A stretch of DNA of 64,000 nt from Hirudinaria manillensis (lineage: Eukaryota > Annelida > Clitellata > Hirudinida > Hirudinidae). The notes under the pieces are model-generated. The model searched no databases, was not told where the DNA came from, and worked only from the letters and a program-made list of their open reading frames with translations. The stretch covers positions 4,471,501-4,535,500 of the forward strand of contig CM067534.1 of assembly GCA_034509925.1 (NCBI GenBank), in the 5' to 3' direction. A program made the translations under genes and the position numbers. Positions 14,301-26,169 of the stretch are shown here, piece after piece; position 1 is the first letter of the stretch; each line of letters starts with the position of its first letter.

Positions 14301-14596
14301 GCTTAACTCGCTCCTCCGATCATCCCCTGCAGACGTCGCCACGGCCTCACGGAAGCCAAAGTAAAAGACTGACGGAGGCCATGGACAAATGGACCGTCGA
14401 CGACGTAGGCGACTGGTTGGAGTCGACGAACATGGGGGAACACAGGAAGACGTTCTCGCAGAATCGCGTCGACGGCAGGAAGCTCTCGACGCTGGGAAGG
14501 AACGACCTCATTAACCTGGGTGTGCTTCAAGTCGGCCAGAGAATGGGACTCGAGAGGGCGGTCAAGAAAATCTTGATTTCATACTCTAGCTCGTGA
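5342..14596 (+). CDS. SHANK: SHANK/ProSAP-family postsynaptic scaffold (16 exons, no SH3)
   Basis: Exons: 5342-5449, 6402-6473, 6657-6782, 7134-7205, 7288-7396, 7589-7740, 8039-8215, 8978-9094, 9559-9703, 10556-10710, 10963-11173, 11472-11520, 12002-12075, 12274-12407, 12825-12948, 13053-14596. All phases join and total 3369 nt (1122 aa). SHANKs link receptor complexes to Homer and actin at the postsynaptic density. Seen: SPN domain (aa 1-126, with CPPMNGKAGKFLDEERLL), ankyrin repeats (about 127-360), PDZ (about 500-608, binding loop DFGFILRG), a long Ser/Pro-rich tail with a Homer-type PPPGF motif (within 1011-1016) and a C-terminal SAM (about 1054-1119). Between ankyrin repeats and PDZ, where vertebrate SHANKs carry an SH3, there are only basic and acidic low-complexity exons. 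The start is the first ATG after an in-frame TGA at 5333. An AATAAA lies at 14675. Exons 11 and 12 are the least certain; domain identity is firm. Confidence 0.9.
7060..7127. repeat. 21-bp tandem repeat in a SHANK intron
   Basis: About three copies of a 21-bp unit (GATTGTTAATTGTGATAATAT), the first slightly diverged. It lies just 5' of the exon beginning at 7134, so it sits close to that exon's splice acceptor. Confidence 0.85.
7785..8020. repeat. CAT/CGT microsatellites flanking a SHANK exon
   Basis: Two (CAT)n-type runs (about 7793-7820 and 7953-8011) lie in the intron before the exon starting at 8039. The frames reading through them give His, Met or Asp homopolymers and are not coding. 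Confidence 0.8.
8533..8605. repeat. TTCA/TTCG tetranucleotide repeat
   Basis: Tandem ATTC units alternating TTCA and TTCG, in the intron between the ankyrin exons ending at 8215 and starting at 8978. Confidence 0.85.
14258..14275 (+). other. Homer EVH1-binding motif in SHANK
   Basis: Codons for PPPPGF (aa 1011-1016), followed by an acidic stretch. PPxxF is the ligand of the Homer EVH1 domain, and SHANK proteins are known Homer partners. The position, proline-rich tail well before the SAM, matches the family. Functional binding is inferred. Confidence 0.6.
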
Positions 14597-16617
14597 TCTT
14601 TTGTCATTAGATTATTTTAAGTCGCAGTCGTGTTTATCCCTTAATCGTTAAATAATTAATAATGATGGTCAATTAATAAATAATGGTTAATTAATAATAA
14701 TGGTGTGTCGTCATTCGAGATTTCGTAAGGTCAACTCGTATTTCACGCGTGAGTTCATGAAACCCCTTTCTGTGCAGGACGAGTCTTTGTGATGTGCTTG
14801 CGTATTTCTAGTCTTGATTATTTGTTTGTTTGTTTATTTCAATGACTGGTGTTCAATCATGTTTGTTAGAGCCTGCTCTTCAAATATTTTTATGTTTATT
14901 TATTTTTTGGCTTATTTTGTTGTTTTGAGATTAAATTCATGTTGTGATTCAGGATATATGATTGTTTTTATATATATTATATAATATATTATATTATTTT
15001 ATATAGGTGGATCAAGACTTATGATTTTAATGTAAAATTTAAATATCATTGATTTTTAGGAATAAATCTAAAATTGTCAGGGATTTCTGATGCCTCAGCA
15101 TGTTATTTGTTCCCTCATAAAAAAAACCCATCTAATTATGTAGTTTTGCTTTATAGGAATGATGATTTTTGGTTTTACCTCAAATTAATCAAACAATTAT
15201 GAAAAAAAGATGATTTTTAAAACTAGTTAGGTTACATATTTGTGCTGGTGTTTGTAAATTTTTATTATCAATATTAGATGCCTCTGATTGGCTGCACTTA
15301 TAGCTACTATTCCAGTACCGTTTACCTCTTGCAGTCTAGGAAGGCCAATCTTAAGAATCCTTTCCATGCCAGGATGTTGTCATAACACATTGTTTTAGGT
15401 TTTCCTCGACCTTTGGCTCCCTCTGAAGCCAACCTGAGATAGTGCCTGCTTCGATTTTGATCTGCAGATGTGTCAGATCATATGTCTAAGGCATCGTAAC
15501 TTTCATGTCTTAACATGTCAAAGACAAGGCAAAACATCTTTGGTTTCACACTTGACTTTATCTATTTTGCTTGATACTGATTTAGTTTAATGATGCAGAA
15601 TTAGCAAGCTGGCACATTGTCACCAAAAGGTTATATGTGTTTATTTTATATGTATTATAGAATATACATAGGTTCTCTCCTTAGAAGTCCTAAAGAGCGG
15701 AGTTATCCATTTTTTGACTAATATGGAATATTTTTATGTAATATATTACATAACATAACAATGCATGAAATGTGACATTATTAATTGAGTATCAGGGCAA
15801 TCCGGCCAAGATTTTTAATCGTTGCTTTAGACTGAGGAAACTCTATAGAATGTACCTATGTGGCTATGGCCACTGAATTATGTTAACTAAATTATGTTGC
15901 GGCAGTTAACGAATTAAAAAATGGAAAAGCGAATAGCGTCGGCAATCTTAGAACGAAAGTTGTAAGTTATGATTAACGCGCATGTGAAAGCTGGTCGAGA
16001 TCCTAGTGGCTGTCTTTGGTTTTTGGCTGCTATAGGCGCCCCATCAAATTTAAGCTCACCTGTGAAGCTGTCTAGATCCGATGTGTTATTGTCGTGTGTC
16101 TCGAAATTTCATTTTTAATCGTTATTTAAGTGTGGGACTAAAATTCTCATCCGGATAAAACTAAATTCTTGCAAGTCAGGATTACTTCTGATAAATTTCT
16201 TTTCTATCTAGAAAATTGTAAATAATTTGATCGTGACATTATTTCATTATTTAATTACCATGTGGAAGTTCTACAACGTTAAGTATAATGAGCTGAATTA
16301 ATTGAGTCTACCTTTAACCATTGAAATTTAGAAAGGGTGTCCGTCTGTCTAGCAATATAGGGTTCGGATTGTTTTGATTGTTTTTCTAGCTTATAAGATG
16401 GTCATCTAACTTTAACGCGTAATTTGACTGAAATTGTTCTTCAAGTTGCTACAATCATGGAGGAGCTAATATATGATATTATCATAAACGTGTTATTTTT
16501 TTAAGCTGATAAATTTTGTTGTTTGTGAACCATCTGATTGTGATAGAAGTTGGTTTTCAAGCATTACTACTTATGGCTTATAGATTTTGAGACTTTACTT
16601 TTACTTTCCTTATGCAG
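14597..16617. other. Intergenic between SHANK and ENPP
   Basis: AT-rich DNA with the SHANK polyadenylation signal at 14675 and a decayed retroelement fragment at about 15250-15540 (minus). Just before the ENPP ATG a pyrimidine-rich run ends in TTATGCAG, which looks like a splice acceptor, so at least one ENPP 5' untranslated exon probably lies in 15600-16600. I could not place it. Confidence 0.6.
15250..15540 (-). pseudogene. Decayed non-LTR reverse-transcriptase C-terminal fragment
   Basis: Read on the minus strand, two frames together give pieces typical of the C-terminal tail of LINE-type reverse transcriptases: CRSKSKQALSQ, then GRGKPKTMCYDNILAWKGF in a shifted frame, then a piece ending ISAANQRH. 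Such tails usually show an R-G-R-P-K...W..DNI..W pattern. Stops and at least one frame change break it. It is unrelated in sequence to the intact LINE at 38310-42184 as far as I can see. The call rests on pattern resemblance only. Confidence 0.4.
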
Positions 16618-19509
16618 ATGTGCCCTCATAAGCTACAAAAACTAATACTCTTGGTGTTGGTAGAGAGCCTGATCTTCAAGATAGGATTACCTCATGAAGG
16701 CCATGAGACCAAGAAATCATTTGTAAATTTAATTCTTATATCTTTTGATGGATTTAGACATGATTATTTAGATCTTGCAAAAAAGCATGGCATGTCTACT
16801 CCAAATTTTGATGAACTCATAGAAAGAGGTTCTTCCTCTTCAGGTGTCGATGGTATAAAGAATGTATTTATTACTAAGACTTTTCCTAACCACTACTCCA
16901 TAGTAACGGGCTTCTACGAAGAAAGTCACGGAATAGTCGCCAATTCATTCTTCGATCCTCTTTTTAATGAAACATTTCAAAATTCCAACTTAAAAGATCA
17001 AAAATGGTGGGATGGAAAGAGCGGGAAGCCGGTAGAACCCGTTTGGGTGACGAACGAAAAGTGTAAGTGCGGCAGGAGGAGCGGAGTGGTATTTTGGCCC
17101 GGTTCCGACGTCGAAAATCAGAGACCCACCTACTTGTTACCTTACAATGAATCGGCATCGTTCGAGACCGAAGTTTACACTTTGGTCGATTGGTTCACGG
17201 AGCACGAACCCATAAACCTCGGGTTGCTGTACTTCGACGAACCGGACAAGACGGGTCACTTGTACGGACCGGAATCGAAGGAAGTCGCTGAGAAAGTTGC
17301 CGAACTCGACAGAATTTTGGGACTCCTGTTGAATAAGTTGAGAGAGGAAAAGTTGATTGAAACAATGAACATCATCATCACCAGCGACCACGGAATGGTC
17401 GAGCAGAAAGAAACGATTTACTTGAGCGATTTCGTGGATCCGAGTTCATTCCAGTTGTTCGGAGGTTCACCTGTTTACAATCTGCTTCCGAAAGAAGGTA
17501 AAAGAAAATTTAAGGCTACACTTAAATGCTTAATTAAATGGGGCTTCATTGAGGCATTGTTTAAATTAAATGTTTCATGTCTGACAGCTAATAATAATTA
17601 TTTCATGATTTTAATGGGCTGAAAATTTTATGATTTTTTATGATCAACATTTTATGTTTTATCTTTTGAGGGATTTATTTTGTGCATTATTTAACTTTAA
17701 ATCACTTTAAAAACGTAATACGTTGGATTCATGAACTGGGAAGCAGCTGATGTCATTGCTTATTTTTGAAATCTGATGGCAGTTGATGATGATGACGATG
17801 ATGATGACGACAACAATGATGATGACAATTGTTTTCAAATGTGAAGACATTTTATTAAAGCACAAAACAAATGTTTACATAATAATGTGAAACATTTCAA
17901 AACAAAAAGTCTTAACATTATTAAGGTAAATATTTACTGATAAAGAAATAAATCAGTTAAATTATATCGGTGCAGGTAATGAAGACGAGATCTACAACAA
18001 GCTAAAGAAGGTTCCAAACCTAATCGTTTACAAGAAAGATGAGGTACCAGCTGAGTATCATTATCAGCACAACAGGAGGATCATGCCATTGGTTGTCAGT
18101 GCAGAGGAGGGTTATGCCATCTGTTTGGACAACAAAACCTGCCTTCATAGAGAAGGTTTATTTTCGTTCGTCGAGTGATGGAATTGTTTCGAATTATAAA
18201 TGCGGGCATTTCTAAGGAAAGTCGTCTGCTCGATTGTTGAGTTAAATTTGGACGGCAATTATTCTGTTATGAAAATTTATTTTAAATTTGATCGGGGAAA
18301 GAATAGTGGCAATTTAAATCTTAGAAAATTATTTAGCTCCTTATTTGCACGGCGATGAGGTAATAATGATGATGATGATGATGGTGGTGATGATAGTGAT
18401 CTTTCATGCATAATCTCGAAGATTCAAGATTTGCAAAAAAAAAAACACATCAAATGATATGAAGTCTGGAATCCATCATTCTTCAGGGAGAGAATTATTT
18501 CTGAAAATATAAATAAAAAGACAATTTATGTTATAAAAATCTGTTGAAATTATACCCTTTGGCTGAAGTTTAAGTCGATCAATTCGATGCTAATCGACTG
18601 CTACAACAACATTACGAAAGGTGACCACGGCTACAACAACAACCTCGAATCCATGCATCCGATGTTCGTAGCCGCCGGACCGGCGTTCAAAAAGAAGTTC
18701 AAGGTCGAAAAGCAGTTTGAACTTGTCGACATCTACTCGCTCGTCTGCTTCGTTTTGGGCGTCGAGGCGCACGAAAACGAGGGGAGCTTCGAGAGGATTT
18801 CTCAGTTGTTGGCGGGGAACGACAGAAACCTCGGGGAAGACCTCGTGCGTGAGTCAATGTTTAATTTCGATCGATCGACTGGCTGCGGCAAGTGTTTAAG
18901 TATTGATGAAATAATTATTTAATCACTAATTTTTATTATTATTTTTATTATTATATTATTATTTTATTAATTTTTATTATTTTATTAATTTTTATTATTA
19001 TATTATTATTTTATTAATTTTTATTATTTTTTATTATTATTACTTTATTATTTTTAATTATTATTATTATTATTAATTACATTCGTCATCAGATATAATG
19101 GATGCTTTCTATTTTGGGCCTCCTTGTCATGTTAATGTTAACTATGGCTAATGTTAAATTACTAGCAGTTATCTAACCAGTGGATTTCCAAGGACATGTT
19201 TTGTTAATTATGCTTTCACATTCTCAGATTGTGATTCATAAAGGCATTAATTAATATTAATAAATAAATTAATTAATATTAATAATTTAATAATATTTAA
19301 AATTAAGTCGACTAATAATATCATAAATTTCAGTTCTTGGAGTGATAGTAGCAGTCATCGGCGTAGCCTTATTCTTCTGCGTGTGCGTCTGCCTCAACCA
19401 TTATGAATACTTCCTCGCGAGGAAGGAGGCGGGTCCCCAGCGCGACGGGGCGTCTGCAGAGGGTCGGAAACGTTTGTTGACGCCGGAAGAAGACGACGAG
19501 TTGGTTTGA
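16618..19509 (+). CDS. Ectonucleotide pyrophosphatase/phosphodiesterase, ENPP4/5-like (4 exons)
   Basis: Exons 16618-17497, 17976-18155, 18621-18848, 19334-19509 join in phase to 1464 nt (487 aa). ENPPs are cell-surface enzymes that hydrolyse phosphodiester bonds in nucleotides or lipids using two zinc ions. Seen: an N-terminal hydrophobic signal segment, metal-binding Asp44 in SFDGFRHDY, the nucleophile Thr88 in TKTFPNHYSIVTG, DEPDKTGH, SDHGM and finally GDHG, so the full set of metal ligands and the nucleophile is present. A single membrane segment (VIVAVIGVALFFCVCVC) near the C-terminus and a short acidic tail make it a type I membrane protein. Length and lack of somatomedin-B and nuclease-like domains fit ENPP4/5 rather than ENPP1-3. 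An ATG at 16612 also exists, but GCAG just before 16618 looks like a splice acceptor. AATAAA occurs at 19815 and 19857. Confidence 0.92.
18905..19080. repeat. ATT-rich low-complexity run in ENPP intron
   Basis: Imperfect TTATTATT/TTTTTATTA units in the last ENPP intron; no coding content. Confidence 0.75.
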
Positions 19510-20484
19510 ACGACGGCTGACGTGCGACGTCGACTCGTTGCGTTGATGCGTGTTTTGTGTTGACACATGTGATGTTGACAAGTGGTGTCAAAAAATGTTT
19601 ATCAGCGATTTTACTTTGAATTCCTCTCCTGATCACCTGCTTCAAGATAACATGTTGAAGATTTTAAATTGTTTTTTGGTTTCCGCCATGTTACGTTATC
19701 TATGTTTTTCAATCATGTTCTTTGTTATAATCATAACTCATTAAGAACCGATGTGAATTTCATTCTTGTCACCAGTGAATAATTATTGCTTTTAACATAA
19801 ATATAATGTAATTTAATAAACTAATGTTTAAATGTATAATATTTGTTTTAAAAATTAATAAACATTAATCTCTTCATTCACTCCATCCGTGTGATGTAAT
19901 TCTGATCAAAGTTCCTGTCACTGTAAGGGATGGATTATTTCACTTGAGATGCCTTTATGATTTATTACTGTTGTGCATAATAGCATATTATTATGAATAA
20001 TCCTCCTCCTCCTCTTCATCCTCCTCCTCATCATCATCATCATCACTCTTAATATCGTAGCATGCACAACACCATCGTACCCATGATTTGCAGAGAACAC
20101 TGAAACAAGGACATTCATCATCATGACTCCTGCTCGATGAATTGCTAATTATTTTTCATTTTAATTTACAATTATTTCAATTAATAATTATTGTGATTTA
20201 TAATTATTTTATGATTAATTTTTATTTATTAATTATTTGGATTGCTCTTGATTTTCTAAGGTTGAAACTCAGCTGATTTGTTTTAATGACATTCTCCTTA
20301 TAATGGTTTTAATGGTTTGCCGTTGGATCTAGCTACATTGTCGATTATGACTTCCCATTTTTCATGTTTTTATAATGATTAAATCATTAAATGATTTAAA
20401 TCATTCCCTAAATCTAAAAATTTTAAAATTCAGTCTTTCAATTCACATGCAATTCAACAATTCACAATGCACGATGCAATAGTT
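19510..20484. other. Intergenic between convergent ENPP and ZnT
   Basis: The 3' ends of two convergent genes meet here. It contains ENPP-side AATAAA signals (19815, 19857) and minus-strand AATAAA signals read from TTTATT at 20221-20230 for the zinc transporter. A CTC/CAT-rich tract lies at about 20000-20045. No gene was seen. Confidence 0.7.
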
Positions 20485-23256
20485 TCAGTCTCTTGGGTCT
20501 TTGCATTTGGTGCAGTCGTCCATTCCGTTGACGTAGCTTTCCGTCTGGATGGTGTTTTCGTAAATGTTGAAGTTGCTTCTCAACATCTGACCTGCTGTCC
20601 TCAAAATCTCGTCGCTTTTCTCGATGCTCTCTAAAATAAATAAAATATAAAAATAAATAAAAAAAATCATGCGATCATGATTATGATTGATTAATGGCTA
20701 ATTACGAGCAACAATATTACTTTATCATGTTGGACTAAAACTAATCAAATGTCACCTGACCTAAAGCCAGGTGGACTGAAATGGCTACTTTGGTTGTCGT
20801 CAGGGACCAAATCCTCAGGTTGTGAACCTCTTTGACACCATCCAACGAGCACAAAGCCGCTTTGACGTCATTGAACGAGACGTTCGTCGGAGCACCTGAT
20901 TAATTAATTAAATTTAAAATTATTAGAATTATTTCGTAAAATACAAATATTAAATTTAATTAATCAATTAGTAATAGTTGTATTTTACGAACTGACAAAG
21001 TCGGGTGTTTTTGGTGTCTGAAAATGGCAGTGCCTTCACATGGTGATAGGACATACAAGACGCAACACAATGCGAAAAAAAGTTTATTCGATAAATTCGT
21101 TATAAAGTTATTATTAACCTTCCATTAGAACTTGGAAAATGTCTTTCAATATTCTTCCAGTGGTGAAGAGGACCAAAATGGAAAACACGAAGGTGCATAT
21201 CGGGTCTGCCATTTTCCATCCAGGCTGAAATTTAATGATTACGGTTTGTTTTCATTATTAATTTCACTGAAAATCTCGAATAATTTTAAAACGTACTGGA
21301 GACAAACAGAATGAAATACAATGAAAGTTTTACGAACATCTTCAAATATTGAGGACATCCGATAAAAATTACAAAAGTATAAACAATCCTAGCCATCTTA
21401 AAAGCTGAAAAATACCTTGAAATAAATAATAATAGCGGCAACGAGGACCCCAACGCTCTGAACCAAGTCGCCAATGACGTGGATGAAGGCCGCTCTGACG
21501 TTTATGTCCGACTGGTTCTTCTTGTTTGCCATCAAATGCGTTCGTTCGCTGGATTCGCCGTCACTGACGTTGGCGAGTGAATGCGACTCCTCGCCTTCCT
21601 GGCTGTTGTGGTGGTCGTGACCAGAAGAATGGGAGTGGCCATGCCCTCCCAGTGCAGCTATCATACTGCCATTAATGTAATTCGATTGTAGTACAATATA
21701 CAATGTATATTTTAATATATTTATATTTATTCAGCCTTTATTCTTAAGTGCTTTCTTAAAATTAAAATCATCCGAGGTAAAATACTGCAAATAAACATAA
21801 AACTAAGCTTAATAGTTTCTAAACAAATTGCAACGCTAAAGATAACCACTCTAAAACAGAATTCCCGATTACCATAACATACAATCAAACTTTCATCAAC
21901 GCGCTAATTTGTGACGATGGAAGTCCTCACCATATGTTGAAGACAGCTCCCAGAGCTGCTGTGATCATCATGATGAGGGCGTTGATTTCGTAATCGTCGT
22001 TCATGAGCCTCATTACGGCCAGGTAAACGAGAACAACAGTCACCAGCCATATGATAAGCACGGATATCATTGCACCAAGTACTTCTTAAATCGAATACAG
22101 TCCTTAGAAGGTCCCTATACAGCTCTGTGACATGCCTTTTACTTCACTAACCTGCTCTGTACCATCCAAAGCTCATCCTCTTAGTCGGGGGTCTCGATGC
22201 CAGGTATAAGGCAAACAGCCCTATGGCAAAACTAGCCAAGTCCGACAAAAGGTGGGCAGCATCGGTTGCTATGGCTAAACTGTTGGCAATGACGCCGCCT
22301 GGAATGATCGAAGACTCAAAGGATGAATATGTATTGATACGTCGACGACTATTATTACAATGTTTAGCAACGAACAATTAACATTTATTTTCCCGTTAAA
22401 AGCAATGTAAGTTATAAGTTAACAGTCTCTGCTAAGAAAGAGGTTCGGATAAACTGAAACATTCTAGAACGATTTAGTGCTGATGTTGTGATTTCTGAAA
22501 CTGACCTACGGCCTCGGCGATGATGAAGACAACGCAGAGGACGGAAGCTTTCACGAGTTGAAGGACTGCTTTCCTCCTGGAAAGGGTCTCAGTGGAGTCA
22601 TTGGAAGTGTGGCAGTGAGGTACTGGATTTAAACAGGAATTCCTTACTTTAAAGTAATTGTCAACTTAGTCGAACCCGTTTACCGCATCATGTGCAATAT
22701 TTTTTGTGGTGGAATATTATTATTATTATTACGTATCTTAATGTTCGAAATTCAAATGAAATATTTTTAAACTTTTTTTTATTCGTAAACAGATAGAAAA
22801 AACGTGATCAAACATAAAAATGCCTTGACATTTTAGATTAATTAAGTTACTATTATTGTCTAAAATAGGACTAAGCGAAAGTTCAAAGCAATGGGTTGAG
22901 AAGAACAAATACTTTCGGAATTAATGGTATATATGTGTGTTAAACACCGAATTAAATATAAATTCGCATTCATGTTGAGTGTCGCAACATTCATTGAAAT
23001 CATTTTCAAGCCTTTGTGAGTCACGAAAACTAACATCATCTGAAATTTCCAAAGATGGGAGCCGTCGAATAATCTAAAGCAGATCAATCGGACGCTAACC
23101 GAATAACCGATTAAAGATAAATCATGTTCTACGCAGAAGCAAAATGTCGGTTTTGAAATAAATCCAATCTAATTCTATTTACATATTCAATAAAAGCGCG
23201 CAATTCTTACCACGAACAAACTCACCATCTTCTGTGAGATTTGTATTTCTTTCCAT
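20485..23256 (-). CDS. SLC30A2/3/8-like vesicular zinc transporter (8 exons)
   Basis: Exons in gene order: 23256-23226, 22622-22506, 22298-22152, 22084-21931, 21665-21416, 21224-21119, 20895-20761, 20630-20485. They join in phase to 1086 nt (361 aa). ZnT proteins exchange zinc for protons to load vesicles. Seen: six membrane segments, with His/Asp pairs in segment 2 (HLLSDLASF) and segment 5 ([11 protein letters not shown]) that form the intramembrane zinc site, a His-rich cytoplasmic loop ([14 protein letters not shown]) between segments 4 and 5, and a C-terminal cation-efflux domain ending in the [11 protein letters not shown] type tail seen in the ZnT2/3/8 branch. The N-terminus is short and includes a CHTSND cysteine/histidine stretch like that of mammalian ZnT2. 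Which of ZnT2, 3 or 8 is closest cannot be settled here. Confidence 0.93.
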
Positions 23257-23980
23257 TGTGAATTTGTGAATCGAAACTTGAAATTATGAAACATCATTTT
23301 AACATTAAATTACTAGAATCACTAGAATTATTGCGTAAAATAATGGTAATTTTTATCATGTACACATAATACTAGTTTTTCTTTAAAGTATAAACATATG
23401 TATATTTAATGATAAATAAACCAAGCAAAGATATTTCTATGACCACTATGACAGTTATATTACAGATTAGTAGAGAGTCTACTACAAAATGTTTTCCTAG
23501 ACGCATTGATTTGCAGGCATCAGTAGATGTTAAGTTTATAAAAAATTTTCTTGCGAAACTCCTAAAGCCATTAGTATTCGATATTGGTCGAACCTGACCC
23601 ATTGTGGTTCGGTGATGAGTCCCTAATTAACCAATGTTGCTAAACACCCTTACATTCTTTAACAGTTGCAAATACACTTTGAGTAAGAAATATTATCGCA
23701 AATGAACAGTATGCAATTTTGTTTGTATTTGTATCCGAGAGGCACTTCAAGTGGTATAATCGTTAAGCATTGGAGTAATTTAAGTAATCATTAAGAATTG
23801 AATAGCACAACATCATAACGTAGGAATTGAATGCAAATTTTCGATACATTTCCAAGAAGAAAGTTGAAAAAAATGACAACTTAAAGGAATTTTCAAATGC
23901 AGTACACAAGTGATTACGGTTGACGATTAAGTAGTGCAATTTAATTAATTTAATTTATTAATAATAATAATAATAATATT

Positions 23981-24019
<39 letters not shown>

Positions 24020-26169
24020 CTATTATCAGTATCAATTTTGAGAATAATACCACAATTGATATTTTTATATTTGTAATTATTTTTATAAATTATCTAATAT
24101 TATAATATAATAATAATTATATTAATAATAATACTAATATAATATATAATAATAATAATTATTATTATTATTATTATTAATAATTACTATTATTATTATT
24201 ATTATTATTATTAAATATTAATTTTGAGAATAATACTACAATTGTTATTTTTATATTTGTAATTATTTTCATAAATTATCTGCTCCACGGCACAGAAGCA
24301 CGTAGTTCTTGTCGTCACTTTCGATATTATAATTTTCTAACATGTAAACTTACAAATAAATTGGTATTTTGTGGTTCTATTGATGATCAAAATATTACTA
24401 AAACATGCTTATGTGACTTAACAAGAATGCAGTACGATTATTCTATTACCTGATGTTTAATAAATAATTTCAGAGCTAAACATTACTTTTGGAGTTCGAA
24501 TGAAAACGTTAAATAACGACTGAAAGTAATAGTAAATAGGTTTTCTAATAATTGCTTATAATTACAGTTATGTAATTTATCATTGCAGCCAATTGGCTAA
24601 AATAACTGGTCGCGTCATTTATACCGACTCACCTCAACTGAAAATGGTTCAAAACTTTTAAAGTAATTAACAATTTAAATTTCCTTTTTGAAAAAAAAAC
24701 ACAGAAATTACTGTAATAGTAATAGAAACAAAAGTAAACTCTGGTAATTCGTTGAAACTTTACAGAGTCTTCAGACTTAATGGGGAGATGTTGTGGACAA
24801 GCAGTGCACGCTGAGCGGTTGATCGATACCAGAATAAAAATCGACTATAACTACATTCGATTGGTAGACTTTTGGACTATTAAGTTGTTTGTAAGACATG
24901 TTTATCATAACAATGTGACTTTTCGTACCATTTGACCCAATTGGATGAAGATCAATATCAGTTCAGAAAGGCTTGCAATAATATTATTTATTTATAGTTA
25001 ATAAAGCATTATTAGTTCCCGTTATAAAGTCTATTTTGGAATGAATGAAAACCACGAAAAAGTAGACTATATAAATTATTTTGTAATGGCGTCGATCAAA
25101 TAAACACGCCTTCCACCGACACAACGAAACTCTGACTCAATTAGTTAGCTTTTATTGAACCTTCCAATCAATAACTTCCTTATTCACACCTGCATTCTGA
25201 CACTAAAACACATTGTGCTGAATAACTGTACTCAGTTGACAGTTCTTGAGTTTAAGTCAATACGTGACTGATTTGATAACATGTTTATATTTCTTATGTG
25301 AATTGTCAACTATTCTTAGACGGGTTCATTTGTTTCATTTTTCAACAACTTATCGTCAGCTCAGAAACAATATCCCCCTCCAAATTTTATATTTTTCCCA
25401 TAGACCTTAAAACTTTATTTTAATAGTGTGATCATGTTGTCTATCAACGTTCTTTACATTAAACCAATTTGTTATTAATTGTTCAAACCTTTTCCAATAT
25501 GAAAATTTCATATTATATTCTACTGTACATTTTTTTCTGGTGGTTGACGATAGGCGGCACGTAGTGACCCTTAAAAATCTCAATATTAGAAACTTATGTT
25601 GGTTTATCATAAGAGGGAGGCAACAAGTTTTAGACATCTATCGCTTCTCCACTTTCGAGACTCGGACATTTGGGTTGCTCATGACTTCTGCCAGAATGCC
25701 TCCTGCGTAATATCGAATATGAAAGGCAAACAGAAATATTATCGGCAATAACGTGGCGAATTCCTCAACAAGAAGAAGCAAAACATGAAAAGACTTGATG
25801 GGAACTTTCCTATTTTTCGAATAGTAATACAAATAAATTCTAGCAATAAGTGAAAAAGTCTAGCAATTACCGTGCACACATTCTTCAAGATCTAAAATTG
25901 GATCTGAATTATAAATTAATCTTTCCATTCTATTGCGTAGGTCCTTGATTGCAATTCTTAATTTTCTAATCAGAATTGTCAAATTCGATTTTCTGATCGT
26001 AAACAATATTAAGTGCTCAAAGTTACTTATCTAACAAATAACATTTGATAAGGAACTCTATTTCATAATTTTTCTTAAGATTTAAATATTAGCAAGACAA
26101 AACTTTAATTTGTTTTGATTTGATTTGGTGGCTCGACCTTGCGGGCTAGTTCGCAGACCGGCCGATAGG
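23257..26169. other. Intergenic between divergent ZnT and NDUFB2
   Basis: This 2.9-kb region must contain the promoters of both flanking genes, which point away from each other. It has ATT/AAT microsatellite tracts (about 23950-24225). A minus-strand open frame at about 25632-25850 encodes a hydrophobic segment followed by a basic end (VRVSKVEKR). It has no ATG and no recognisable family, so I do not call it a gene. No clear promoter element was found. Confidence 0.6.
23950..24225. repeat. ATT/AAT microsatellite cluster
   Basis: Alternating AAT and ATT runs, including a repeated segment (about 24025-24080 and 24210-24265) that shares TTTTGAGAATAATAC and neighbouring text, so the microsatellite has carried a local duplication. 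Confidence 0.8.

Noticed and set aside
24803..24809. TGCACGC metal-response-element core upstream of the zinc transporter
   Set aside because: A single 7-base degenerate match is expected by chance about once per kilobase; it is 1.5 kb away and not clustered.
25407..25850. Minus-strand hydrophobic frame ending VRVSKVEKR
   Set aside because: No ATG, no phase-compatible partner exon found and no family recognised.
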